Below are positions 34,505 through 43,287 of a stretch of 64,000 bases of DNA, piece by piece. Source of the DNA: Enterobacter kobei (GTDB taxonomy: Bacteria > Pseudomonadota > Gammaproteobacteria > Enterobacterales > Enterobacteriaceae); assembly GCF_018323985.1 (NCBI RefSeq), contig NZ_AP024590.1, positions 3,720,001-3,784,000 on the forward strand. Direction: 5' to 3'. Each line of letters opens with the position of its first letter. Positions within the stretch are counted from its first letter, which is position 1. The notes beneath the pieces were generated by a model. That model worked only from the letters and a program-made list of their open reading frames with translations, was not told the DNA's origin and ran no database searches. Made by a program: the position numbers and the translations under genes.

Positions 34505-34651
34505 GTTTATTCCCTTTTGTAGTCGGCTGGCGAGCTTTTGAGCATAAACCCTGCCCTTGCGGTAAGGTCAAGCGAACCACTAATAATAAAGATCGTCGCC
34601 CCGCCCCCAAGTATGCTAACGTTAAATTTCCTCGATGTTGCGGTAGAAATA

Positions 34652-34999
34652 ATGAAGACGTTTTTCAGAACAATTACGTTCGCCAGCCTGCTGGCTGTAT
34701 CAGCAAATAGTTATGCACTCAGTGAGTCAGAAGCCGAAGACATGGCCGATTTAACGGCGGTGTTTGTATTCCTGAAAAACGACTGTGGCTACCAGAATCT
34801 ACCGAACGGTCAGATCCGTCGTGCGCTGGTGTTTTTCGCCCAGCAGAATCAGTGGGATCTGAGCAACTACGAGAGCTTTGACATGAAATCGCTGGGGGAA
34901 GACAGCTACCGCGATCTCAGCGGCATCGGCATCGCCACGGATAAAAAGTGCAAAGCGCTGGCCCGTGATTCCCTGAGCCTGCTTGCCTACGTGAAGTAA
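34652..34999 (+). CDS. yacC: Small exported protein YacC
   Basis: The 115-residue conserved enterobacterial protein has unknown function. It starts with a signal peptide (MKTFFRTITFASLLAVSANSYA), followed by an acidic helix-rich domain (LSESEAEDMADLTAVFVFLK) and two cysteines (in KNDCGYQN and KKCKALA) that could form a disulfide in the periplasm. The mature part is nearly identical to E. coli YacC. The ATG at 34652 follows an AGAAATA stretch. It lies upstream of speE, as in E. coli. Confidence 0.93.
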   Translation: MKTFFRTITFASLLAVSANSYALSESEAEDMADLTAVFVFLKNDCGYQNLPNGQIRRALVFFAQQNQWDLSNYESFDMKSLGEDSYRDLSGIGIATDKKCKALARDSLSLLAYVK

Positions 35000-35102
35000 T
35001 TTTCTCCCCCTTCCCACACCCTGACTCTCTCCGTGCATCCCCGTCAGTAGTTAGCTATCATGTTACGCCCGTTTTAAATGGGCGTTAACGAAGGAGCGAG
35101 CA

Positions 35103-35963
35103 ATGACTGATAGCAAACTGTGGCACGAAACGCTGCATGACCAGTTCGGGCAGTACTTCGCCGTGGACAAGGTGCTGTACCACGAAAAAACCGATCATCA
35201 GGATCTGATTATCTTTGAAAACGCCGCGTTCGGGCGCGTGATGGCGCTGGATGGCGTGGTACAAACCACCGAACGGGATGAGTTCATTTATCATGAGATG
35301 ATGACCCATGTGCCGCTGCTGGCGCACGGTCACGCGAAGCATGTACTGATCATCGGCGGCGGTGATGGTGCGATGCTGCGCGAAGTGAGCCGTCATAAAA
35401 ACATCGAGACCATCACGATGGTCGAAATCGATGCCGGCGTCGTGTCGTTCTGCCGCCAGTATTTACCCAACCACAATGCCGGGGCTTACGACGATCCGCG
35501 CTTTACGCTGGTCATTGACGATGGCGTCAATTTTGTTAACCAGACCGCGCAAACGTTTGACGTGATCATCTCCGACTGCACCGATCCTATTGGGCCGGGC
35601 GAAAGTCTGTTTACCTCGGCGTTTTACGAAGGCTGCAAACGCTGCCTGAATCCTGGCGGTATTTTCGTCGCGCAGAACGGCGTGAGCTTTTTGCAGCAGG
35701 ATGAAGCCATCGACAGTCACCGTAAACTCAGCCATTACTTTGACGACGTGAGTTTTTATCAGGCCGCTATCCCCACCTATTACGGCGGCGTGATGACCTT
35801 TGCCTGGGCGACGGACAACGGCGCACTGCGTCACCTTTCCACCGGCATTATTCAGGCGCGTTTCCACAGCGCAAACCTGACATGTCGTTATTACAATCCG
35901 GCAGTACATACGGCGGCGTTCGCGTTACCACAATATTTGCAAGATGCACTGTTTACGCAGTGA
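35103..35963 (+). CDS. speE: Spermidine synthase
   Basis: Transfers an aminopropyl group from decarboxylated S-adenosylmethionine to putrescine. The 286-residue product has the nucleotide-binding glycine motif LIIGGGDGAMLREV (about 81-94), the acidic MVEIDAGV, and the catalytic-loop segment IISDCTDPIGPGESLF (about 154-169). AAGGAG precedes the ATG. speD follows after 20 bases, so the two make an operon that supplies both the aminopropyl donor and the synthase. Confidence 0.98.
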   Translation: MTDSKLWHETLHDQFGQYFAVDKVLYHEKTDHQDLIIFENAAFGRVMALDGVVQTTERDEFIYHEMMTHVPLLAHGHAKHVLIIGGGDGAMLREVSRHKNIETITMVEIDAGVVSFCRQYLPNHNAGAYDDPRFTLVIDDGVNFVNQTAQTFDVIISDCTDPIGPGESLFTSAFYEGCKRCLNPGGIFVAQNGVSFLQQDEAIDSHRKLSHYFDDVSFYQAAIPTYYGGVMTFAWATDNGALRHLSTGIIQARFHSANLTCRYYNPAVHTAAFALPQYLQDALFTQ

Positions 35964-35983
35964 TCCTAAGGGGGTGATAAAAA

Positions 35984-36778
35984 TTGAAAAAGCTTAAACT
36001 ACATGGCTTTAACAACCTGACCAAAAGCCTGAGTTTTTGTATTTACGATATCTGTTATGCCAACACGGCTGAAGAGCGCGATGGTTATATCGCCTATATC
36101 GATGAACTCTATAACGCCAATCGACTGACGGAGATCCTGACGGAAACCTGCTCTATTATTGGCGCGAATATCCTGAATATCGCCCGTCAGGATTACGAGC
36201 CACAGGGCGCCAGCGTGACGATCCTCGTCAGCGAAGAGCCCGTTGAACCGCACCTGATCGACAACACAGAACATCCCGGCCCGCTGCCGGAAACCGTGGT
36301 TGCTCACCTCGATAAGAGCCATATCTGCGTACACACCTATCCGGAGAGCCATCCGGAGGGTGGACTGTGCACCTTCCGCGCCGATATTGAAGTGTCGACC
36401 TGCGGGGTAATTTCACCGCTGAAAGCACTGAATTATTTAATCCACCAGCTTGAGTCAGATATTGTGACCGTTGATTATCGCGTGCGCGGCTTTACCCGCG
36501 ACGTGTCGGGCAAAAAACACTTTATCGACCACGAAATCAATTCGATTCAGAACTTCCTGTCCGATGACATGAAAGCGCTGTATGACATGGTGGATGTAAA
36601 CGTTTATCAGGAAAATATCTTTCATACCAAAATGTTGCTGAAAGAGTTCGACCTGAAACACTATATGTTCCACACCCGCCCGGAAGATCTGACCGCCAAC
36701 GAGCGTAAAGTGATCACCGAAGCGCTGTGGAAAGAAATGCGCGAGATCTATTACGGCCGCAATATCCCCGCCGTGTAA
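35984..36778 (+). CDS. speD: S-adenosylmethionine decarboxylase (proenzyme)
   Basis: Pyruvoyl enzyme that makes the aminopropyl donor for SpeE. The 264-residue proenzyme has the self-cleavage site at Lys111-Ser112 in LDKSHICVHTYPESHPEGG, as in E. coli. The start is TTG at 35984, preceded by AAGGGGGTGA, giving the conserved KKLKLHGFNNLT N-terminus; E. coli speD also uses TTG. It follows speE. A stem-loop occurs just downstream, and an accessory autotransporter gene lies beyond. Confidence 0.97.
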   Translation: MKKLKLHGFNNLTKSLSFCIYDICYANTAEERDGYIAYIDELYNANRLTEILTETCSIIGANILNIARQDYEPQGASVTILVSEEPVEPHLIDNTEHPGPLPETVVAHLDKSHICVHTYPESHPEGGLCTFRADIEVSTCGVISPLKALNYLIHQLESDIVTVDYRVRGFTRDVSGKKHFIDHEINSIQNFLSDDMKALYDMVDVNVYQENIFHTKMLLKEFDLKHYMFHTRPEDLTANERKVITEALWKEMREIYYGRNIPAV

Positions 36779-37114
36779 CTGTGATGCGGAGTACGGATAC
36801 TCCGCCTTAAACGTTATTGGCTGAATTAACCTTTCGCTCCCTTTTTCCTCATCCGCGCCCCCTCTGGCCCGTCCTGCTTTCTCATCATCACCGCTAATTT
36901 ACCTTTGGTGATGATTCGTTTAATATACCATCTCTATTATAGATACAGCGTAATAAATACACCCCCTGGTCACGAACATCCTCGCGATATACGCCGTGCC
37001 GTCAGAGATAGCGCAAATAGCATTAAAGAGATCCGCCTGCCTGGCGTATCAGAATCGTTATTTTCTTTGCGTTACTCACTTATTTTCATTAATTATTAAA
37101 GAGAGGTTAAAGCA
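36779..37114. other. Intergenic region between speD and the YadA-type gene, with two stem-loops
   Basis: This 336-base gap holds GCGGAGTA-CGGA-TACTCCGC (36786-36805), probably the speD 3' hairpin but without a T tract. A pyrimidine-rich stretch follows. Then comes a 9-bp inverted repeat ATCATCACC (36884) with GGTGATGAT (36907), and an A+T-rich leader ending in GAGAGG before the next ATG. No credible gene is present; a 64-codon open frame at 36905-37099 has no signal or homology I recognise. Confidence 0.6.
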
Positions 37115-38131
37115 ATGAAAAAAACGTTATTATCGATCACTATTCTGTTAGCCGCAGGTAGCGCAAATGCCTGTAACAACGACATTGATTGTAGTGAATC
37201 AATTAAAGAAGTGATTAGCGTTATTAACACCCCAATGCAGCCTATCCAGCCTACAGACGATTTCAGCAAATGGGGCGATAGTTATAACGCATGGTTTAGC
37301 CGGGTGCATAACGTTGCTGAGAGCCGTTTAGGCATTGAGTTAAATAGCTATGGTGATATTGCACACTTTCTCATTGATAACCATCCGGCAACACCGGACG
37401 ATAATTCTGGCGATAAAAATAGTGATGGCAATAATGATAGCAATAACGATAGCAATAACGATGGCAGCCAAAACTCGCTGAACTATATAACGCCTGCACA
37501 GGCACAAGCGGGCGATCAAATCACGATGACTTACGCCGACGCCGTTTCTGACCATGCTGAAGCGGCCGCAGAAGGTTATACCGATAACGCGGTAGCCGAT
37601 GTAACAGAAGAAGCCAATGCCCATGCTGACCAGGCTGCGGCAGATGCAGAGAAGCATGCCAACACTCACGCGGATAACGCCGCTTCAGCGGCTGAAGCTC
37701 ACGCTAAAACCTATACCAATAAGGCGAAAGGCGAAGCAGTAAAAGAAGCGGATGATTATGCCGAACAACTGGCGAACACCGCAGTAGACTACTCAACCCA
37801 TTACACAGACCGTGCGGTATCACAGGCAGGTGCTGAGGCAGTTAAATCGGCAAACACCTATACCGATCACGTCGCGAAAGGCTTACAGAAACAAATCACC
37901 GACAACAAACGCGCCATTAAGCGTCTGGGCGCTTCTTCTCAGGCTACCGGGAATCTTCATTACAATGCTAACCGTAATGGCTATGCCCTCGCGGTGGGCG
38001 AATATAACGGTGAAACCGCGCTTGCGGGAGGCGTTCAGTTTACCAGCGGTAAACACACGGCGGTAACGGTGCAAACCAGCTACGATGCCGAAGCATTCGG
38101 TGGCAGCGTGGGCTTACATGGAGACTGGTAA
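37115..38131 (+). CDS. Short YadA-type trimeric autotransporter (putative adhesin)
   Basis: The 338-residue predicted trimeric outer-membrane protein has a signal peptide ending near SANA (residue 19), then an N-terminal part with a Cys20/Cys26 pair and no recognisable YadA head repeats (20-94). An Asp/Asn-rich linker (95-117) leads to an Ala-rich stalk (about 140-265) with recurrent YTDxA and HADxA units. The C-terminal YadA anchor (about 275-338) is made of four alternating beta-strands ending in Trp (GGSVGLHGDW). Three such anchors form a 12-strand barrel in the known family. E. coli K-12 has no gene at this speD-yacL site. The ligand is unknown. Confidence 0.87.
   Translation: MKKTLLSITILLAAGSANACNNDIDCSESIKEVISVINTPMQPIQPTDDFSKWGDSYNAWFSRVHNVAESRLGIELNSYGDIAHFLIDNHPATPDDNSGDKNSDGNNDSNNDSNNDGSQNSLNYITPAQAQAGDQITMTYADAVSDHAEAAAEGYTDNAVADVTEEANAHADQAAADAEKHANTHADNAASAAEAHAKTYTNKAKGEAVKEADDYAEQLANTAVDYSTHYTDRAVSQAGAEAVKSANTYTDHVAKGLQKQITDNKRAIKRLGASSQATGNLHYNANRNGYALAVGEYNGETALAGGVQFTSGKHTAVTVQTSYDAEAFGGSVGLHGDW
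37429..37464 (+). repeat. Three tandem 12-bp units in the autotransporter linker
   Basis: CAATAATGATAG, CAATAACGATAG and CAATAACGATGG stand head to tail and encode repeats of Asn-Asn-Asp-Ser/Gly. Because the unit is a multiple of three, gain or loss of copies would change linker length without breaking the frame. Confidence 0.85.
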
Positions 38132-38219
38132 CGACCGCGTTTTAAACGCTTTCGCATTGTTGCTGACTAAGCTCAGCGGGTCATACTTCTGACGCCAATA
38201 TCGCGACCGCGAAAAGAAG

Positions 38220-38241
38220 CCCGCCAGGACGGCGGGTTTTT
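38220..38241 (+). terminator. Terminator between the YadA-type gene and yacL
   Basis: CCCGCC and GGCGGG form a 6-bp stem with an AGGAC loop, followed by TTTTT on the plus strand. The minus strand has CTTCTTTTC after the stem. It lies between convergent genes and could serve both. Confidence 0.75.
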
Positions 38242-38256
38242 CACGACCAGACGGGT

Positions 38257-38619
38257 TTATTTCTGCTGCAGGAATTCGCGGTACGCTTTTACCACCTGCA
38301 GGAAATCCTCAACGCCACACAGCGACAGGCTCTCTTCGTCATAGTAGTTCATCCCCTCTTCCATTTCGTCGCCGGAAAACTCCAGCTGGTTGGCACGCAC
38401 GATGATCTCCTCGCCGTCCATCCACAGGGTGTACTCATGCCCGACGCGCTGCCACTGGCGTTCGCTGCCTTTAACCGTCCGCGCCGCCTGTTCCACTTCA
38501 TCCAGCAGCGCAAGGTTCTCTTTTACTTCTTCATTAAACCAGTGACCGACCACTTCGTGGCCCATCGACATGCGTACCTTCACCACGCCGGTGATATCAC
38601 GCAAAAACTCGTAATCCAT
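38257..38619 (-). CDS. yacL: UPF0231 family protein YacL
   Basis: The 120-residue acidic cytoplasmic protein of unknown function is conserved across enterobacteria. The sequence MDYEFLRDITGVVKVRMSMG matches the E. coli start. There is no signal peptide or membrane segment, and the acidic C-terminal half includes GDEMEEGMNYYDEESLSLCG. It lies directly downstream of acnB on the same strand, with the acnB terminator between them, so it probably has its own promoter. Confidence 0.93.
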   Translation of the reverse strand: MDYEFLRDITGVVKVRMSMGHEVVGHWFNEEVKENLALLDEVEQAARTVKGSERQWQRVGHEYTLWMDGEEIIVRANQLEFSGDEMEEGMNYYDEESLSLCGVEDFLQVVKAYREFLQQK

Positions 38620-38703
38620 GATGCATTCCTCTGATCCAGCAATAAGGTAATTATCGCAGCAGGGAGAAAGAAAAACAGCGGGGCGGGCAGAGGATGTGGA
38701 AAT

Positions 38704-38736
38704 AAAAAGGGTGAGCGCGGAAAACCGCCCTCACCC
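38704..38736 (-). terminator. Intrinsic terminator of acnB
   Basis: On the minus strand GGGTGAGGGCGG pairs with CCGCGCTCACCC around a TTTT loop and is followed by TTTTTATTT. It lies about 30 bases past the acnB stop. Confidence 0.88.
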
Positions 38737-38765
38737 TTAACGTCTTACTTAAGCAGAGAAATGAC

Positions 38766-41363
38766 TTATACGGCAGTCTGGAAGATCACCGCGTCGGCTT
38801 TCTCTGTGTACTGGCCCAGCTTGTCGAAGTTCAGATAGCGATAGGTATCTACCGCGGTCTTATCGACCTGCGCCATATAGGTCTGGTACTCCTCCGGCGT
38901 CGGCAGTTTGCCGAGCAGCGAAGAAACCGCCGCCAGCTCAGCGGACGCCAGGAACACGTTAGCGCCGTTGCCCAGACGGTTCGGGAAGTTACGGGTTGAC
39001 GTCGAGACAACCGTCGAGCCATCTGCCACGCGCGCCTGGTTACCCATGCACAGTGAACAGCCCGGGATCTCAACGCGCGCACCGCTCTTACCAAACACGC
39101 TGTAGTAACCTTCTTCGGTGAGCTGTGCGGCATCCATACGAGTTGGCGGCGCGACCCACAGACGGGTCGGCAGCTGCCCTTTATGGCTGTCCAGCAGCTT
39201 ACCGGCAGCACGGAAGTGACCGATGTTGGTCATGCACGAACCGATAAACACTTCGTCGATCTTCTCGCCCGCAACGTCAGACAGCAAACGTGCATCGTCC
39301 GGATCGTTTGGCGCACACAGGATTGGCTCTTTGATATCCGCCAGATCGATGTCGATCACCGCCGCGTATTCCGCGTCAGCATCGGCTTCCAACAGCTGCG
39401 GATCGGCCAGCCATTTTTCCATGCCCTGAATACGACGTTCCAGCGTACGGCGGTCGCCGTAACCTTCCGCAATCATCCACTTCAGCAGAACGATGTTGGA
39501 GGTCAGGTATTCAGTGATCGGCGCTTTATCAAGTTTGATAGTACAGCCCGCCGCTGAACGTTCCGCTGACGCATCCGCCAGTTCAAATGCCTGCTCCACT
39601 TTCAGCTCCGGCAGACCTTCGATTTCGAGAATACGGCCAGAGAAGATGTTTTTCTTCCCTTTCTTCTCAACGGTCAGCAGGCCCTGACGAATGGCATACA
39701 GCGGAATGGCGTGCACCAGATCGCGCAGGGTGATACCCGGCTGCATTTTGCCTTTAAAGCGCACCAGCACCGATTCCGGCATATCCAGCGGCATCACGCC
39801 GGTCGCGGCGGCAAAGGCCACCAGGCCGGAGCCTGCCGGGAAGGAGATACCAATCGGGAAACGGGTATGGGAATCACCGCCGGTACCCACGGTATCCGGC
39901 AGCAGCATACGGTTCAGCCACGAGTGGATGATGCCGTCGCCCGGACGCAGCGAGACGCCGCCACGGTTCATAATAAAGTCCGGCAGCGTGTGGTGAGTGG
40001 TGACATCCACCGGCTTCGGATAGGCCGCGGTGTGGCAGAAGGACTGCATCACCAGATCGGCAGAGAAGCCCAGACACGCCAGGTCTTTCAGTTCATCACG
40101 GGTCATCGGCCCGGTGGTGTCCTGCGAGCCAACCGAGGTCATTTTCGGTTCACAGTATTCGCCAGGACGCACACCCTTCACGCCGCAGGCACGACCAACC
40201 ATTTTCTGCGCCAGTGAGAAGCCCTTATCGCTCGCCGCAACCGGCTTAGCAATACGGAAGACTTCGCTGTGCGGCAGACCCAGCGCTTCACGCGCTTTGG
40301 TGGTCAGGCCACGACCGATAATCAGCGGAATACGACCACCGGCACGCACTTCGTCGATAAGCACGTCGGTTTTCAGCTCAAAGGTCGCCAGCAGTTCGCC
40401 AGTCTCGTGGTTACGCACTTCTCCTTTGAACGGATAAACGTCGATCACGTCGCCCATGTTCAGCGCGTTTACGTCCACTTCGATAGGCAGCGCACCGGCG
40501 TCTTCCATGGTGTTAAAGAAGATCGGCGCGATTTTGCCGCCCAGCACCAGACCGCCGCCGCGTTTATTCGGCACGTTCGGAATGTCGTCGCCCATAAACC
40601 ACAGTACGGAGTTGGTCGCGGATTTACGGGATGAACCGGTACCGACCACATCACCCACATAGGCCAGCGGGTAGCCTTTTTTGTTCAGCTCTTCGATCTG
40701 TTTGATCGGGCCAACGGCACCCGGCTGATCCGGCACAATGCCTTCACGGGCGTTTTTCAGCATCGCCAGCGCGTGCAGCGGGATGTCCGGACGCGACCAG
40801 GCATCCGGCGCCGGGGAGAGATCGTCGGTGTTGGTTTCGCCGGTCACTTTGAATACGGTGACGGTGATTTTTTCAGCCAGCGGCGGACGGCTCAGGAACC
40901 ATTCGGCCTCGGCCCAGGAGTGCATCACCTGCTGCGCGTAAGCGTTGCCCGCTTTCGCTTTCTCTTCCACATCGTAGAAGTTGTCGAACATCAGCAGCGT
41001 GTGGGACAGCGCTTTAGCCGCAATCGGTGCCAGTTTGGCATCGTCCAGGGCATCAATCAGCGGATGGATGTTGTAACCACCCTGCATGGTACCCAGCAGT
41101 TCAATCGCTTTTTCCGGGGTGACCAGCGGAGATGTGGTTTCGCCTTTAGCGACGGCAGCAAGGAAACCGGCTTTCACGTAGGCGGCTTCATCAACGCCCG
41201 GCGGGACACGGTTGGCTAACAGATCTAACAGGAATTCTTCTTCGCCCACTGGCGGGGTCTTCAGCAGTTCGACCAGCGCAGCCATTTGCGTTGCATCTAA
41301 GGGTTTTGGTGCAATCCCTTCAGCGGCACGTTCAGCTACGTGCTTACGGTATTCTTCTAGCAC
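38766..41363 (-). CDS. acnB: Bifunctional aconitate hydratase B / 2-methylisocitrate dehydratase
   Basis: Main TCA-cycle aconitase during growth; also acts in the methylcitrate cycle, and the apo form binds mRNA. The 865-residue product has the AcnB-specific order: an N-terminal HEAT-like domain (about 1-155), the swivel domain next, then the catalytic Fe-S domains. The three cluster cysteines appear in FIGSCMTNIGH and IPGCSLCMGNQ. The start is GTG at 41363 with AGGAG upstream (VLEEYRKHVAERAAEG), giving the E. coli length. An in-frame ATG at 41390 would add nine residues absent from homologues. Confidence 0.97.
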   Translation of the reverse strand: MLEEYRKHVAERAAEGIAPKPLDATQMAALVELLKTPPVGEEEFLLDLLANRVPPGVDEAAYVKAGFLAAVAKGETTSPLVTPEKAIELLGTMQGGYNIHPLIDALDDAKLAPIAAKALSHTLLMFDNFYDVEEKAKAGNAYAQQVMHSWAEAEWFLSRPPLAEKITVTVFKVTGETNTDDLSPAPDAWSRPDIPLHALAMLKNAREGIVPDQPGAVGPIKQIEELNKKGYPLAYVGDVVGTGSSRKSATNSVLWFMGDDIPNVPNKRGGGLVLGGKIAPIFFNTMEDAGALPIEVDVNALNMGDVIDVYPFKGEVRNHETGELLATFELKTDVLIDEVRAGGRIPLIIGRGLTTKAREALGLPHSEVFRIAKPVAASDKGFSLAQKMVGRACGVKGVRPGEYCEPKMTSVGSQDTTGPMTRDELKDLACLGFSADLVMQSFCHTAAYPKPVDVTTHHTLPDFIMNRGGVSLRPGDGIIHSWLNRMLLPDTVGTGGDSHTRFPIGISFPAGSGLVAFAAATGVMPLDMPESVLVRFKGKMQPGITLRDLVHAIPLYAIRQGLLTVEKKGKKNIFSGRILEIEGLPELKVEQAFELADASAERSAAGCTIKLDKAPITEYLTSNIVLLKWMIAEGYGDRRTLERRIQGMEKWLADPQLLEADADAEYAAVIDIDLADIKEPILCAPNDPDDARLLSDVAGEKIDEVFIGSCMTNIGHFRAAGKLLDSHKGQLPTRLWVAPPTRMDAAQLTEEGYYSVFGKSGARVEIPGCSLCMGNQARVADGSTVVSTSTRNFPNRLGNGANVFLASAELAAVSSLLGKLPTPEEYQTYMAQVDKTAVDTYRYLNFDKLGQYTEKADAVIFQTAV

Positions 41364-41798
41364 GACGGTTCTCCTCGCTCTCATTGTCATAGTGCGGCCG
41401 GCAGTTTCTTCACGCTCCTGTGAGACAGCAGTTTGTAGGGTAAAAGCCCGGTACCGCGACGGGCAGCATAGCAGGATTTAGAGGGGGTGTTAATCCGTTT
41501 ACAAAAAAGCAACATTAAAAATTAGCTGAATCGTTAAGGGCGATACACCTGTCTTTCTCAGGGCTTCTCAGACAGTCGAAAATACCTTTTTTTGCCCGCC
41601 TGCTGACGACCTATAAGGGCTTACCCCTACTCTTTGCAATGTTTACTAACACTCTTCTTGTCCGGTTATGGACAGGGCGCTGCGCGATGCCTGTTTTAAT
41701 CAAAAAATAAACAATCAGCACTTTATACTCGCGGGCATTTACCGCCATCTGGCCTGTGTCGTTACCGCGCGTATCCCACCGGATACCGGGAGAATCCC
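41364..41798. other. Divergent regulatory region between acnB and yacH
   Basis: 435 bases without a credible gene. It should hold the acnB promoter(s) on the left and the yacH promoter on the right. Visible structure includes an inverted repeat TGTCC-GGTTAT-GGACA at 41659-41674, upstream of yacH, and A+T-rich stretches around 41505-41545 and 41694-41715. I cannot assign the inverted repeat to a known regulator. Confidence 0.55.
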
Positions 41799-43274
41799 AT
41801 GAAGTTGTCATTCAAACCTCAGATCCTGATGCTGCTGTGCAGCCTCGGGGTATTAGCCGCCTCGGGCGCGCTGTATGTCAAAAGCAGAACGCCCGATGCA
41901 CCGCCTGCTGCGGTGGCCCCTGCTGCTGCGGTGACGCAACCCGCGATACCCGCGCCGCCACCTGCTACGCAAACGGCGTCCCCCGTCGCCACGCCCGCCT
42001 TTAGCACGGCGCAAATCGATCAGTGGGTGGCACCGGTCGCGCTCTATCCTGATGCGCTGCTGTCCCAGGTACTGATGGCCGCCACCTATCCCGCAAATGT
42101 GGTGCAGGCGGCGCAGTGGTCGCAGGATAACCCCACCCTGCAAGGCGATGCGGCGATCCAGGCGGTGATTAACCAGCCCTGGGATCCGAGCGTCAGATCG
42201 CTGGTGGCCTTTCCGTCGCTGATGGCGCTGATGGGTGAAAATCCACAGTGGGTGCAAAACCTCGGCGATGCGTTTCTGGCGCAGCCGAAGGATGTAATGG
42301 ACGCAGTGCAAAAGCTACGCGCCCTGGCGCAGCAGACGGGTGCGCTCACTTCCACCCCGCAGCAGAAAGTCACAACTGTGCCGGCAAAAAACAGTGGGCA
42401 GGCACAGCCCGCGCCTGCCTCGTCCGGCAGCACCACGGTGGTGAGTACACCCGCGCCAACGGTGATCAAAATCGAACCTGCCGATCCAGAAGTGGTATAT
42501 GTGCCGAGCTATAACCCCGGTGTAGTGTACGGCTACTGGCCGACGCCCGCGTATCCGCCGGTGTATCTGCCGCCGCCTCCCGGACAGCAGTTTACCGACA
42601 GCCTGGTGCGGGGTTTAGGTTTCAGCCTCGGCGTCGCCACCACTTATGCGTTGTTCAGCGATATCGACTGGGACGACGATGATGATCATTACCACCGTGG
42701 CTACGATCACAATGGCGATAACATCAATATCAACGTCAACAACTTCAACCGTATCTCCGGCGGCACGCTGGTCACCCATAACGATCGAGTGGTGTGGCAG
42801 CATAATTCGGCCTTCCGCAATACGCAGCCCTCCCGTGATGCGCAGCGTCAGTTGGCCTCAAAACAGGTAAACCAGATCGCCCGGCGCAATAATTATCGCG
42901 GTTACGATACCCCGTCCACAACGGCAGCCCGCCGGGACGCTGCAAAAGCGCAGTTCAGTCAGTCAACGACACAGCAAAAACGCGAGGCTATACAGGCTCG
43001 TCGGGATAATCCGACCGCACAGCAGCAACAGCACCGCGAGGCCCTTAAAGCCCGACATGATAATCCCACGCCACAACAGCAGCAGCGACGGGAGACACTC
43101 CAGCAACGGCAGACCGCGCCTCGCGCCACGGCTCTTAGCGGCAATGACAGCCGTTCACCGTCCTGGCAGGCGCAGCGTCAGCGCGGTGAACAGAGCCGCC
43201 AGCGTCTGAACAGCCAGCAGCGCAGCACGCTGCGCGAACATGCGGCGGATCGCCGTGAACTCAATCGTCGTTAA
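41799..43274 (+). CDS. yacH: DUF3300 family envelope protein YacH
   Basis: The 491-residue protein of unknown function is predicted to be exported or anchored by its N-terminal hydrophobic segment (MKLSFKPQILMLLCSLGVLA). A Pro/Ala-rich linker follows, then the DUF3300 core (about 65-260: WVAPVALYPDALLSQVLMAATYP, later VVYVPSYNPGVVYGYWP). An Asp-rich stretch (DIDWDDDDDHYHRG) comes next. The C-terminal 130 residues are Gln/Arg-rich with repeats of the RRDNPTAQQQQHREALKAR type. E. coli YacH is longer with more repeats. A DUF2950 gene starts 13 bases downstream, a common pairing. Confidence 0.9.
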   Translation: MKLSFKPQILMLLCSLGVLAASGALYVKSRTPDAPPAAVAPAAAVTQPAIPAPPPATQTASPVATPAFSTAQIDQWVAPVALYPDALLSQVLMAATYPANVVQAAQWSQDNPTLQGDAAIQAVINQPWDPSVRSLVAFPSLMALMGENPQWVQNLGDAFLAQPKDVMDAVQKLRALAQQTGALTSTPQQKVTTVPAKNSGQAQPAPASSGSTTVVSTPAPTVIKIEPADPEVVYVPSYNPGVVYGYWPTPAYPPVYLPPPPGQQFTDSLVRGLGFSLGVATTYALFSDIDWDDDDDHYHRGYDHNGDNININVNNFNRISGGTLVTHNDRVVWQHNSAFRNTQPSRDAQRQLASKQVNQIARRNNYRGYDTPSTTAARRDAAKAQFSQSTTQQKREAIQARRDNPTAQQQQHREALKARHDNPTPQQQQRRETLQQRQTAPRATALSGNDSRSPSWQAQRQRGEQSRQRLNSQQRSTLREHAADRRELNRR

Positions 43275-43287
43275 TCAGGCAGGCATC

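Noticed and set aside
36905..37099. 64-codon open frame before the autotransporter gene
   Set aside because: No clear ribosome site, no signal or domain, A+T-rich leader sequence; more likely part of the 5' region.
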